Origin: Rhodocyclaceae bacterium
GTDB taxonomy: Bacteria > Pseudomonadota > Gammaproteobacteria > Burkholderiales > CAIKXV01
Length of the DNA: 64,000 bases
Reading direction: 5' to 3'
Assembly (NCBI GenBank): GCA_020248265.1
Contig: JADCHX010000002.1
Coordinates: 510,011-574,010 of the forward strand
Part shown: piece after piece, positions 45,105 through 54,279 of the stretch
Layout: the number at the start of each line of letters is the position of its first letter
Numbering within the stretch: position 1 is the first letter of the stretch
Made by a program: the position numbers and the translations under genes
The notes under the pieces: generated by a model
What the model was told of the DNA's origin: nothing
Database searches by the model: none
What the model saw: only the letters and a program-made list of their open reading frames with translations

Positions 45105-45233
45105 ATGAAAAAAATGATCGCTGCTGTCCTGGCCGGCCTGTTCGCTGCTGTTACCGCCTCGTCGATCGTCGTTGCCGCTGAGCCGAAGAAAGACGACGCG
45201 AAGAAGACCGAGAAAAAAGCCGAGAAGAAGTAA
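45105..45233 (+). CDS. Small exported Lys-rich protein of 42 residues
   Basis: Signal peptide MKKMIAAVLAGLFAAVTASS continuing to IVVAA with likely cleavage, then a short highly charged tail (EPKKDDAKKTEKKAEKK). No domain is recognised. GAGGAAA at about 45093-45099 is a good ribosome binding site and a textbook terminator follows, so this is a genuine small gene. It may be a periplasmic cation- or stress-related peptide. Function is unknown. Confidence 0.8.
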   Translation: MKKMIAAVLAGLFAAVTASSIVVAAEPKKDDAKKTEKKAEKK

Positions 45234-45260
45234 TTCTTCCCGCGAGCTTTCTCGCTTGAA

Positions 45261-45289
45261 AAGCGGGCCTTCGGGCCCGTTTTTCTTTT
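45261..45289 (+). terminator. Rho-independent terminator
   Basis: CGGGCC-TTCG-GGCCCG stem-loop (45264-45279) with the stable UUCG loop, followed by TTTTTCTTTT. It ends the transcript of the 42-residue protein gene. Confidence 0.92.
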
Positions 45290-45291
45290 GT

Positions 45292-45354
45292 GCGGTGGGG
45301 TCAGGTCTTGAGTTTTGCAGCTGCGATGCAAAACTCAAGACCTGACCCCACCGC
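45292..45354. repeat. 28-bp perfect inverted repeat (REP-like element)
   Basis: Arms at 45292-45319 and 45327-45354 are exact reverse complements, with a 7-nt loop. The arms contain GGGGTCAG and GTCTTGAGTTTTGCA. The pattern resembles REP sequences associated with RAYT-type (TnpA_REP, Y1) transposases in proteobacteria; no transposase is in the window. Related in core to the repeats at 3516-3554. Confidence 0.85.
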
Positions 45355-45369
45355 GATTACAATCGGCAG

Positions 45370-45825
45370 ATGTCTGAAGAAATCTGGAAACCGAATGTCG
45401 TCGTCGCCGCGATCGCCGAGCGTGACGGCCGCTTCCTGCTGATCGAGGAAGAGACCAGCAGCGGGCTGCGCCTGAACCAGCCCGCCGGCCACTGGGATCC
45501 GGGCGAGACCCTGTTCGACGCAGTCACGCGCGAGACGCTCGAAGAATCGGCCTACCACTTCCGGCCGACTGCGCTGGTCGGTATCTACAGCCTGCCGATG
45601 GGCGGGAGCGGGATCACCTACCTGCGTTTCGCCTTCGCTGGCGAGATCATCGGCCATGAGCCGGACCGCGCGCTGGACACCGGCATCGTGCGCGCGTTGT
45701 GGCAGACGCCGGAAGAAATCCGCGAAGGCCGTGAACGCCACCGCAGCCCGCTTCTGCTCGACTGCGTGGAAGACTACCTTGCGGGGCGGCGCTTCCCCCT
45801 CGAGATGCTCAGGCACTACGGCTGA
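45370..45825 (+). CDS. nudJ: NUDIX hydrolase, NudJ-like phosphatase
   Basis: 151-residue enzyme. The Nudix box is GHWDPGETLFDAVTRETLEE followed by SAY, with Ser in place of the usual Gly after the EE pair. WKPNVVVAAIAERDGRFLLI and RLNQPAGHW are as in NudJ, a thiamine-pyrophosphate and nucleoside-triphosphate phosphatase. A TACAAT box ends six nt before the ATG, so the mRNA may be leaderless. Upstream of mnmA as in many betaproteobacteria and E. coli. Confidence 0.9.
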   Translation: MSEEIWKPNVVVAAIAERDGRFLLIEEETSSGLRLNQPAGHWDPGETLFDAVTRETLEESAYHFRPTALVGIYSLPMGGSGITYLRFAFAGEIIGHEPDRALDTGIVRALWQTPEEIREGRERHRSPLLLDCVEDYLAGRRFPLEMLRHYG

Positions 45826-45861
45826 GACCACACCGCCAGCCCCGCTGAAAGGCACCGAAGC

Positions 45862-46941
45862 ATGAAAGGCAAGACCGTGGTGGTCGGCATGTCCGGCGGC
45901 GTCGACTCGTCGGTGGCCGCGCTGCTGCTCAAGCGGCAGGGCTGGCACGTCGTCGGCGTGTTCATGAAGAACTGGGAAGACGACGACACCGACGAGTACT
46001 GCAGTTCGCGCGAAGACCTCGTCGACGCGGTTTCGGTGGCCGACCGGATAGGCATCGAGATCGATCAGGTGAACTTCGCCACCGAATACAAGGACAGGGT
46101 CTTCTCGACGTTCCTGGCCGAGTACCAGGCGGGTCGCACGCCTAACCCGGACGTGCTGTGCAATGCCGAGATCAAGTTCCGCGCGTTCCTCGACCACGCG
46201 ATCGGGCTCGGTGCGGACATGATCGCCACCGGCCACTATGCGCAGGCGCGCGAACGCGACGGACTGTTCCAGTTGCTGAAGGCCGAGGACGGCACCAAGG
46301 ACCAGAGCTATTTCCTGCACCGGCTGAACCAGTCGCAGCTGTCGCGTACGCTGTTCCCGCTGGGCCAGCTGCCCAAGCGGGAAGTGCGCGAGATCGCGCG
46401 GCGCGAAGGGCTGCCGGTCGCCGAAAAGAAGGACAGCACCGGCATCTGCTTCATCGGCGAGCGGCCGTTCCGCGAATTCCTGAACCGCTACCTGCCGAAG
46501 ACGCCTGGCGAGATGCAGACACTCGACGGCACCGTGGTCGGCGAGCATATCGGCCTGATGTACTACACGATCGGCCAGCGCCAGGGGCTCGGCATCGGCG
46601 GTCGCGCCGACGGCAGCGCCGGCGACGCCTGGTACGTCGCGCGCAAGGACCTCGCGCGCAACATCCTGCAGGTCGTGCAGGGGCACGACCATCCGGCCCT
46701 GCTCGCCGATCGCCTGGCCGCGATCGACGCGAGCTGGGTGTCCGGTCAGCCGCCGCATGTCGACTGGGTGTACGCGGCGAAGACCCGTTACCGGCAGGCC
46801 GATACCGCATGCGTGCTGCCGGTGGTCGCAGGCAGCGGCTTCGAGGTCTCGTTTGCCGAGCCGCAGTGGGCGGTGACGCCCGGGCAGTCGGTGGTGGTCT
46901 ACGAGTCGAAGGTCTGCCTCGGGGGCGGCATCATCGCCTGA
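45862..46941 (+). CDS. mnmA: tRNA-specific 2-thiouridylase MnmA
   Basis: 359-residue cytosolic enzyme making 2-thiouridine at wobble position 34 of Lys, Glu and Gln tRNAs. PP-loop [15 protein letters not shown]; the catalytic Cys is in [12 protein letters not shown], the second in [13 protein letters not shown]. The ATG at 45862 (MKGKTVVVG) starts right at the PP-loop domain. Ends seven bases before the convergent Bug gene. Confidence 0.97.
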   Translation: MKGKTVVVGMSGGVDSSVAALLLKRQGWHVVGVFMKNWEDDDTDEYCSSREDLVDAVSVADRIGIEIDQVNFATEYKDRVFSTFLAEYQAGRTPNPDVLCNAEIKFRAFLDHAIGLGADMIATGHYAQARERDGLFQLLKAEDGTKDQSYFLHRLNQSQLSRTLFPLGQLPKREVREIARREGLPVAEKKDSTGICFIGERPFREFLNRYLPKTPGEMQTLDGTVVGEHIGLMYYTIGQRQGLGIGGRADGSAGDAWYVARKDLARNILQVVQGHDHPALLADRLAAIDASWVSGQPPHVDWVYAAKTRYRQADTACVLPVVAGSGFEVSFAEPQWAVTPGQSVVVYESKVCLGGGIIA

Positions 46942-46948
46942 CGCCCGG

Positions 46949-47989
46949 TCACTCGGGCTTGAGCCCGGCGGCCCTGACCACCCTGCCCCAGCGCGCCGCC
47001 TCGGCCTTGATGAACTCGACGAACTGCTCTGGCGTGCCGCCGGTGGCCTCCGCGCCCTGGTCGGCGAGACGGGTCCGTACCGCCGGCTCCTGCAGCGCCT
47101 TCACCAGCGACTGGTTCAGGCGCGCAACCACCGCAGCCGGCGTCTTCACCGGCACCACGACGCCGTACCAGTTGTCGGCCAGTACCCCGGGCATCCCGGT
47201 TTCCGCCGTGGTCGGCACCTCCGGCAGGAGCGGATGACGGCGGCTGCTGGCCAGCACCAGCGGCCGCAACTTTCCGCCCTTGACCTGCGGCAACAGGATC
47301 GGCAGATCCGCGAACAGGATCTGCACATGGCCGGCCATCACATCGATCACCGCCGGCGCAGCACCCTTGAAGGGGACGTGGGTGATGTCGATGCCGGCAG
47401 CGGCCTTGAACTGCTCGCCAGCCAGGTGCGGCATGCTGCCGGTGCTGGTCGATGCAAACGTGATCTGGCCCGGCCGCTTGCGTGCGAGCGCCACCAGTTC
47501 CTTCGCGCTGGCGACCGGCAGCGCCGGATGCGCGACGAGCAGTTCCGGCACCGACACCACATGGGACACCGGCACGAAGTCGACCAGGGTCTCGAACGGC
47601 ATCTTCAACTGCAGGTGCTGCTGGATGACCAGCGCGCCAGCGCTCGACAGATACAGCGCATGGCCGTCGGCCGGCGAACGCAGCACGAACTCCGCCGCGA
47701 TCAATCCGTTCGCGCCGGCCCGGTTGTCCACCAGTACGGGCTGGCCCCACTGCTTCGACAGCGGCTCGGCGAGCGTGCGCGCGAAGAAGTCGGCAGGACC
47801 GCCCGGCGGAAAGCCGATCACCAGCCGCACCGGGCGCGACGGGAAGTCCTGCGCGCCAGCCAGGCCTGCAGCCATGGCCAGCGCCAGCATCGTTGCAGGC
47901 CACACAGCCGCCGCTGCGGCGCGCGACAGCGCGGGCGATCGGGCGCGGCCTGCACATGTGTGCGCCAAGGAAGGGCGATTCAGGGTCAT
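46949..47989 (-). CDS. Bug-family (TctC) substrate-binding protein
   Basis: 346-residue periplasmic protein. Long Arg/Ala signal ending AMAAGLAGA, FPSRPVRLVIGFPPGGPADF, NRAGANGLIAAEF (Asn for the usual Gly in the pocket loop) and HVPFKGAAP. GAGGAG precedes the ATG at 47989. It faces a divergent Bug gene at 48137, so two Bug genes share one 147-bp promoter region, while its end is convergent with mnmA. Confidence 0.88.
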   Translation of the reverse strand: MTLNRPSLAHTCAGRARSPALSRAAAAAVWPATMLALAMAAGLAGAQDFPSRPVRLVIGFPPGGPADFFARTLAEPLSKQWGQPVLVDNRAGANGLIAAEFVLRSPADGHALYLSSAGALVIQQHLQLKMPFETLVDFVPVSHVVSVPELLVAHPALPVASAKELVALARKRPGQITFASTSTGSMPHLAGEQFKAAAGIDITHVPFKGAAPAVIDVMAGHVQILFADLPILLPQVKGGKLRPLVLASSRRHPLLPEVPTTAETGMPGVLADNWYGVVVPVKTPAAVVARLNQSLVKALQEPAVRTRLADQGAEATGGTPEQFVEFIKAEAARWGRVVRAAGLKPE

Positions 47990-48136
47990 CCGGTCTCCTC
48001 TCGGTGCGGGGCGGGGCCGGGCGGTACGGGGCGCCGTGCGCCCTGCCGACTTCCGCTCGATTTGTAGGTATTCTCCGCCCCGACGGTACGCTTATTGCTC
48101 GAATCGATCCACCGTCCGTCCCTTCCGGAGCTCCGC

Positions 48137-49168
48137 GTGCATTCCCTTCCTTCCCGCCCCGTCCGCCCGGGCTTCGTCCCCGGCTCTGCGGCGATCGCCG
48201 CCGCGACCGCCCCCTTCCTGCTGCCTGCACTGCTGATGACCGTGCCGGCCGCCCCCGCGTCCGCGCAGGCGTGGCCGACCCGGCCGATCCGGCTGATCGC
48301 CCCGTTTCCGCCCGCCGGTGCGGTCGACCTGGTCGGCCGTCCGGTCGCGCTGCGGCTGCAGGAGACGCTCGGCCAGCAGATCGTGTTCGAGAACCGGCCC
48401 GGTGCCGGCGGCAACATCGGCGCGGAAGCGGTGGCCAAGGCGCCTGCCGACGGCTACTCGCTGCTGATGGCCGCGGTCACCACGCACTCGATCAGCGCGA
48501 CGCTGTACCAGAAGCTCAACTACGACCTGCAGAAGGACCTCGCGCCGATTTCGCTCGCCGCGAACTCCCCGCATGTCCTGATCGCCCATCCGTCGCTGCC
48601 GGTGAAGACCGTGCAGGACGTGATCGCGCTCGCACGGGCGCGCCCCGGCCAGCTGAGCTGGGCCTCCCAGGGCAACGGTACCCTGTCGCACCTCGAGCAG
48701 GAACTGCTGCGCGCGACGGCGAAGATCGACATCGTGCATGTGCCCTACAAGGGCAGTTCACCAGCACTGGCCGACCTGTTCGGCGGCCAGGTCGTGCTGC
48801 TGTTCGACAGCGTGCCGGCGGTGCTGCACCACATCCGCGGCGGCAAGCTGCGCGCGCTCGCGGTCGCCACCTCGCGCCGCTCGAACGTGCTGCCCGACGT
48901 GCCCACCGTCGCCGAATCGGGACTGAAGGGTTACGCCGCCGAGAACTGGTTCGGCATGATGGCCCCGGCGGGCGTATCGAAGGAGATCATCACCCGGCTC
49001 AACGGCGAGATGGTCAAGGCGCTCGCCCTGCCCGACCTGCGCAAACGGCTGATGGACATCGGCTTCGAACCGCGCTCGAGCACGCCGGAGGAGATGCGCG
49101 CGATCATCGCCTCCGAGATCGCGCTGTGGGCGAAGGTGATCCGCGACTCCGGCGCGAAGATCGAGTGA
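48137..49168 (+). CDS. Bug-family (TctC) substrate-binding protein, hydantoinase cassette
   Basis: 343-residue periplasmic protein: start GTG 48137 has GGAG six nt upstream. Signal ends PAAPASA, then WPTRPIRLIAPFPPAGAVDL, ENRPGAGGNIGAEA and HVPYKGSSPAL. The stop overlaps the carbamoylase GTG (GTGA), so it is co-translated with the enzymes that follow. Its ligand is therefore probably a hydantoin, lactam or carbamoyl compound. Confidence 0.88.
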   Translation: MHSLPSRPVRPGFVPGSAAIAAATAPFLLPALLMTVPAAPASAQAWPTRPIRLIAPFPPAGAVDLVGRPVALRLQETLGQQIVFENRPGAGGNIGAEAVAKAPADGYSLLMAAVTTHSISATLYQKLNYDLQKDLAPISLAANSPHVLIAHPSLPVKTVQDVIALARARPGQLSWASQGNGTLSHLEQELLRATAKIDIVHVPYKGSSPALADLFGGQVVLLFDSVPAVLHHIRGGKLRALAVATSRRSNVLPDVPTVAESGLKGYAAENWFGMMAPAGVSKEIITRLNGEMVKALALPDLRKRLMDIGFEPRSSTPEEMRAIIASEIALWAKVIRDSGAKIE

Positions 49169-50433
49169 GCGTCGCTGTCCTGCGCGAAGATTCGGTCGCC
49201 GCGGCCGCCTCGGTCGACGAGCGGCGGCTCTGGGACAGGCTCGCCGCGATGGCGCAGATCGGTGCGATTCCCGGCCAGGGCGTGAACCGCCCTGCGCTGT
49301 CACCGGAAGACATCGAGTCGCGCGCGCTGCTGCTGTCGTGGGCACGTACGCTCGGGCTCGGGGTGAGCGTCGATGCCATCGGCAACCTGTTCCTGCGCCG
49401 CGCGGGGCTGGACCCCTCCGCCCCGCCGGTGATGACCGGCAGCCACATGGATACCCAGCCCAAGGGTGGCCGCTTCGACGGCATCTACGGCGTGCTCGCC
49501 GGGCTGGAAGCCCTCGAGGCGATGGACGCGGCGGGCGTGCGTACCCGGGCGCCGATCGAAGTCGTTGCCTGGACGAACGAGGAAGGCGGCCGCTTCCCGC
49601 CCTGCACGATGGGCTCGATGGTGTTCGCGGGCGCACGCACCGTCGAGGACTTCGCCGAGGTGCGCGACAACGCCGGCATACGCCTCGCTGATGCGCTCGC
49701 GCAGACGCTCGCCGCCACGCCCGACGCCGCGCGTCGCCCGGTGGCTGGTCCGGTCGCCGCCTATGTCGAGGCACACATCGAGCAGGGGCCGCTGCTCGAG
49801 TCGGCCGCGCTGCAGGTCGGCGCGGTCACCGGCATCCAGGGCATGCGCTGGTTCAATGTCGAGGTGTCGGGCGAGAGCGCGCATGCCGGCACCGCGCCGG
49901 TATCGCTGCGCCGCGACGCATTACGCGAAGCGGTGGCGATGATCTCGGCGCTGCGCGAACTGACCGCCGACCCGTCCGACGTCACGCGCTTTACCGTCGG
50001 CCGCATGCTGGTCACGCCCAATTCGCCGAACTCGGTGCCGAGCCATGTCCTGTTCTCGGTGGACATCCGCCACCCTGACCGCGCGACGATCGCCCGCCTC
50101 GGCGATACCGTGGAGCCGACCTGCCGCGCCCACGCCCGCGCCTGCACGGTCACCGTGACGCCGACGCTGCATGACGACCCCACCGTCTTCGATCCCGCGA
50201 TCGTCGGCCTGGTCGAGGCCGCGTCCGGCGCGCTCGGGCTGCCGTCGATGCGCCTGCCATCGGGCGCGAGCCATGACGCGATGTACCTCAGCCGGCTATG
50301 CCCCACCGGGATGATCTTCGTTCCGTGCGAACGCGGCGTCAGCCACAACGAGGCGGAGAACGCGACGCCGTCCGACCTCGCAGCGGGTGCGCGCGTGCTG
50401 GTGGCGACGCTGGCCGAACTGGCCAACCGATGA
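49165..50433 (+). CDS. N-carbamoyl-amino-acid / ureidopropionase-type M20 amidohydrolase (HyuC-like)
   Basis: 422-residue dimeric zinc enzyme of the M20/carbamoylase family. TGSHMDTQPKGGRFDG and WTNEEGGRFPPC hold metal ligands, EAHIEQGPLLE the next, then SGASHDAMYLS and GVSHNEAENA. It hydrolyses N-carbamoyl amino acids or allantoate-like ureides. Start GTG 49165 overlaps the Bug stop; its own stop is ATGA with the next gene. Confidence 0.9.
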   Translation: MSVAVLREDSVAAAASVDERRLWDRLAAMAQIGAIPGQGVNRPALSPEDIESRALLLSWARTLGLGVSVDAIGNLFLRRAGLDPSAPPVMTGSHMDTQPKGGRFDGIYGVLAGLEALEAMDAAGVRTRAPIEVVAWTNEEGGRFPPCTMGSMVFAGARTVEDFAEVRDNAGIRLADALAQTLAATPDAARRPVAGPVAAYVEAHIEQGPLLESAALQVGAVTGIQGMRWFNVEVSGESAHAGTAPVSLRRDALREAVAMISALRELTADPSDVTRFTVGRMLVTPNSPNSVPSHVLFSVDIRHPDRATIARLGDTVEPTCRAHARACTVTVTPTLHDDPTVFDPAIVGLVEAASGALGLPSMRLPSGASHDAMYLSRLCPTGMIFVPCERGVSHNEAENATPSDLAAGARVLVATLAELANR

Positions 50434-52541
50434 GCGCAGGCGCCGGACAGGCAATCGTCGGCATCGACATCGGCGGCACCTTCACCGACCTGGTATGCGT
50501 GCTGCCCGACGGCACGCTGAAGCTCGCCAAGCTGCGCAGCACGCCGTCGAACCCTGCGCGCGCGGTGCTCGATGCGGTGGCGCACCTGCGCGACGCATGG
50601 GGCGTCGACCCGGCCTCGATCGGCCGCTTCGTGCATGGCACGACGGTCGCGACCAATGCCGTGATCGAGCGCAAGGGCGCGCGCATCGGCTTCCTTGCCA
50701 GCGAAGGCTTCCGCGACCTGCTCGAGATCGGCCGCGGCAACCGGCGCGAGATCTACGACACCGTGCTCAAGCCGCAGGCGCCGGTGTTCCTCGCGCCGCG
50801 CCACCTGCGGCGCGACGTGCCGGCCCGGCTCGATGCGCGTGGCCAGGTGGTGCAGACGCTCGACGAGGCCGCACTGCTCGCCGCCGTCGACGAACTGGTG
50901 GCACTGGACGTGCGTGCGATCGCGATCGTGTTCCTGTTCTCCTTCCTCGATCCGTCGCAGGAGCGGCGGGCGCGCGAACTGATCCTCCGGAAGCATCCCG
51001 GTCTCGCGGTGTCGCTGTCCTCCGAGGTCGATCCGGCCTTCCGCGAGTACGAGCGCGCCTGTGTCACCGCCTTCGATGCCTACGTGAAGCCGGTGCTCGA
51101 CCAGTACCTGTCGCAGATGGAACAGGGGCTCGAAGCCGCAGGCGTGCCCGCCCGGCTGCAGATCATGCAGTCGCGCGGCGGCGTCAGTTCGGCCGGGGTC
51201 GCCCGCGCGCGCCCGGTGCGGCTGTTCCTGTCCGGCCCGGCGGCCGGGGCGATCGGCGGTGCGATGACCGGCCGCGCGGTGGGCCGGCGCGACCTGATCT
51301 CGGTGGACATCGGCGGCACCAGCTGCGACATCGCACTGGCGGCCGACGGCGTGCCGCTGTTGCGCTCCGAAGGCTCGATCGAAGGCCACCCGGTGCGGGT
51401 CGCGATGGTCGACGTGAACGCGATCGGCGCCGGCGGTGGCAGCCTGGCCTGGCTCGACGGCGCCGGCACGCTGCGCGTGGGCCCGCACTCGGCCGGGGCC
51501 GACCCCGGCCCCGCCTGCTATGCCCGGGGCGGCACCGAACCCACGGTGACCGACGCCTCGCTCGCGCTGGGCTGGCTCGACCCGGCCAACTTCGCCGGCG
51601 GCACGGTCGCGCTCGATGTCGACTGCGCGCGTGCCGCGATCGACGCGCGCATCGCGCAGCCGCTCGGCCTGGATGTCGAACGCGCGGCGCTGGGCATCCA
51701 TCGCGTGGTCAACGCGCAGATGGCCGAAGGCATCCGCCTCGCCTCGATCCACCGCGGTATCGACCCGCGCGGATTCAGCCTGGTCGCGCTCGGCGGCGGT
51801 GGCGGCCTGCATGCCTGTGCGCTGGCCGAAGAACTCGACATCGCCGAGGTGCTGGTGCCCCGCCATCCCGGCGTGCTGTCGGCGATCGGCCTGCTGGCCG
51901 CGCCGGTCGAGCACGAGGCGCTGGTGGCCTGCGCGCGCCCGATCGCCGGGGCCGACCCGGCGGAGATCCTCGCGCGGCTGTCCGCGCTCGATGCCGACTG
52001 CGCGGCCGCGATGCGCGAGGAAGGCCATGCGCAGGCCTATGCGCACGACGCGGCCGACGCAGCGGGTCCGCGGATGACGATCCGCCACCTCGCCGACGTG
52101 TGCTTCATCGGCCAGTCGAGCTATGTATCGGTGCCACTTGCCTCGGACGATCCGGCGACCATGCTGCCGCGGCTCTACGAAGACTTCCTGCATGCGCATG
52201 AACGCATCTACGGCCACAGCTCGCGCGAACCGGCACGCATCGTGAACCTGCGCAGCGTGCACGGGATCGAGGCGGGCTTCGTACAAGAAGCGGGCGGCCT
52301 GCCTGTCGGCCGTCCCCACCAGGCAGGCAGCCAACCACGCCGCACGCGCAGCATCCGCCTGCCCGGCACCCAGGCAGCGGTCGAGGCCCGCATCATCGAC
52401 CGCACCGGCCTGGCGCCCGGCGAACGGTTCACCGGGCCGGCGCTGATCGAGCAGATCGACACCACCACGCTGGTGCCCACCGGCTGGACGGGCGAGGTCG
52501 CGTCGAGCGGCGAACTGATCCTCCGGAGGCAGGCGACATGA
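50430..52541 (+). CDS. hyuA: Hydantoinase/oxoprolinase subunit A (HyuA)
   Basis: 703-residue ASKHA-fold ATPase subunit of the ATP-dependent hydantoinase/5-oxoprolinase. GIDIGGTFTDLVC is the phosphate-1 motif, VHGTTVATNAV the next; SVDIGGTSCDIAL and NAIGAGGGSLAWLD mark the second half. It couples ATP to opening of a cyclic amide such as hydantoin or 5-oxoproline. Starts inside the carbamoylase stop; end overlaps hyuB as ATGA. Confidence 0.92.
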   Translation: MSAGAGQAIVGIDIGGTFTDLVCVLPDGTLKLAKLRSTPSNPARAVLDAVAHLRDAWGVDPASIGRFVHGTTVATNAVIERKGARIGFLASEGFRDLLEIGRGNRREIYDTVLKPQAPVFLAPRHLRRDVPARLDARGQVVQTLDEAALLAAVDELVALDVRAIAIVFLFSFLDPSQERRARELILRKHPGLAVSLSSEVDPAFREYERACVTAFDAYVKPVLDQYLSQMEQGLEAAGVPARLQIMQSRGGVSSAGVARARPVRLFLSGPAAGAIGGAMTGRAVGRRDLISVDIGGTSCDIALAADGVPLLRSEGSIEGHPVRVAMVDVNAIGAGGGSLAWLDGAGTLRVGPHSAGADPGPACYARGGTEPTVTDASLALGWLDPANFAGGTVALDVDCARAAIDARIAQPLGLDVERAALGIHRVVNAQMAEGIRLASIHRGIDPRGFSLVALGGGGGLHACALAEELDIAEVLVPRHPGVLSAIGLLAAPVEHEALVACARPIAGADPAEILARLSALDADCAAAMREEGHAQAYAHDAADAAGPRMTIRHLADVCFIGQSSYVSVPLASDDPATMLPRLYEDFLHAHERIYGHSSREPARIVNLRSVHGIEAGFVQEAGGLPVGRPHQAGSQPRRTRSIRLPGTQAAVEARIIDRTGLAPGERFTGPALIEQIDTTTLVPTGWTGEVASSGELILRRQAT

Positions 52542-54229
52542 CCCAGGTCACCGATCCCGTCCTGCTGGAGGTGATCCGCTATCGGCTCGAGAGCATCGTC
52601 GAGGAGATGCAGTGGAGCCTGATCCGCGGCTCGTTCTCGCCGGTGGTGAAGGAGGCGCTCGACGCCTCGTGCAGCCTGTTCGACGCGCACGGCACGGTGA
52701 TCGCGCAGTCGCGATCGAACCCCAGCCACCTCGGCTCGCTGGTGTTCTCGGTGCGCAGCATCCTCGCGCAGTACCCGGTGTCGGCGATGGCAGACGGCGA
52801 CGTCTACATCATGAACGACCCCTACCTCGGCGGCACCCACCTGCCCGACATCGCACTGGTGATGCCGCTGGTGGTCGACGGGCGCGTGGTCGCGATGAGC
52901 GCCTCGATGGCGCACCAGGTCGATGTCGGCGGCATCATGGCCGGGTCGGTACCCACGCATGCGACCGAGATCTTCCATGAAGGCCTGCGCCTGCCGGCGC
53001 TGCGCCTGGCCCATCGCGGCGTGATCGACGACGGCCTGCTGCGCCTGATCCGGCAGAACGTACGGCTGCCCGACACGCTGCAGGGCGACCTCAACGCCCA
53101 GCTCGCCGCCGGCAAGATCGCGCTGCGCCGGCTGGCCGAGACCGGTGCCCGCTACGGCTGGCCGCAGCTCACCGGGCTCTTCGCCGAGCTGCTCGACCGC
53201 TCCGAGGCGATGACGCGCCAGGCGCTGGCTGCATTGCCTGCCGGCACGTACCACTATGTCGACTTCCTCGACAACGACGGCATCGACCTCGACCGGCGCA
53301 TCCGCATCGAAGTCGCGGTGACCCTCGACGGCAAGGGCAATGTCGCGTTCGATTTCGAAGGCACCAGCCCGCAGGTGCGCGGCCCGCTCAACATCGTGCC
53401 CTCGGGCGTGCACTCGGCGGCGTTCTACGGGGTGCGCGCGATCACCGACCCGGCGATCCCGACCAATGGCGGCTGCTTCCGTCCGGTCACGGTGAAGCTG
53501 CCACCGCGCAGCCTGGTGAACCCGGATGCCCCGGCACCGGTCAATGGCCGCACGCCGGTGATGAAGCGGATCGCCTCCTGCATCGTCGGCGCGCTGGCGC
53601 AGGTGCTGCCGGAACGTTTCCCCGCGGCATCGGCCGCATCGGTGCTGGTGCTCGCGTTCGGCGGCGAATGGCCGCGCGAGCCTGGCGGCGCGGACGCCAA
53701 CGGTGCCGGAGCGCCGCCAGGCCGCCGCTTCGTGGTCACCGACCTGATCAACGGCGGCAGCGGCGCGGCGCTCGGACACGACGGCATCGACGGCATCGCG
53801 ACCGACATGACCAACGGCATGAGCCTCGCCGCCGAGGTGCTGGAACTCGAAGCACCGATCCGGCTGCTGCGCTGCGCGATCCGTCCCGACTCCGGTGGCA
53901 TCGGCCGCTTCCGCGGTGGCTGCGGCCTGGAGCGCGAATACCTCGTGCTGCACGGCCCGGTATCCATCTCGCACCGGGGCGAACGCCATTATGCGCAGGC
54001 CCCGGGCCTGGCCGGCGGAGGCGATGGCGCACTGGCGACCTCCGAGATCGTGCGCACCGATGGCCGGATCGAAACCGTGCCCTCCAAGGGCATGCTCGTG
54101 CTGCAGGCGGGAGACCGGCTGCGCGTGTTCACCCCGGGTGGCGGCGGCTACGGCCCGGCAGACGAGCGCAGCGCCGACGCGATGGCCGAGGACCTGCGCA
54201 GCGGCAAGGTCGGCGCGGGTACCCGCTGA
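52538..54229 (+). CDS. hyuB: Hydantoinase/oxoprolinase subunit B (HyuB)
   Basis: 563-residue partner of HyuA. TDPVLLEVIRYRLESIVEEM, then NDPYLGGTHLPDIALVMPL and IRPDSGGIGRFRGGCG are family blocks. Forms the catalytic complex with HyuA; with the carbamoylase it would open the ring and remove the carbamoyl group. Last gene of the four-gene cassette that begins with the Bug gene. Confidence 0.92.
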   Translation: MTQVTDPVLLEVIRYRLESIVEEMQWSLIRGSFSPVVKEALDASCSLFDAHGTVIAQSRSNPSHLGSLVFSVRSILAQYPVSAMADGDVYIMNDPYLGGTHLPDIALVMPLVVDGRVVAMSASMAHQVDVGGIMAGSVPTHATEIFHEGLRLPALRLAHRGVIDDGLLRLIRQNVRLPDTLQGDLNAQLAAGKIALRRLAETGARYGWPQLTGLFAELLDRSEAMTRQALAALPAGTYHYVDFLDNDGIDLDRRIRIEVAVTLDGKGNVAFDFEGTSPQVRGPLNIVPSGVHSAAFYGVRAITDPAIPTNGGCFRPVTVKLPPRSLVNPDAPAPVNGRTPVMKRIASCIVGALAQVLPERFPAASAASVLVLAFGGEWPREPGGADANGAGAPPGRRFVVTDLINGGSGAALGHDGIDGIATDMTNGMSLAAEVLELEAPIRLLRCAIRPDSGGIGRFRGGCGLEREYLVLHGPVSISHRGERHYAQAPGLAGGGDGALATSEIVRTDGRIETVPSKGMLVLQAGDRLRVFTPGGGGYGPADERSADAMAEDLRSGKVGAGTR

Positions 54230-54279
54230 GCAGGCCAGACATGCGCCGCGGAAACGCCGCCGCGCATGGCCAGATGGGA

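Noticed and set aside
54230-54279. Small gene between hyuB and the BKACE gene
   Set aside because: Only 50 bp; no frame or ribosome binding site.
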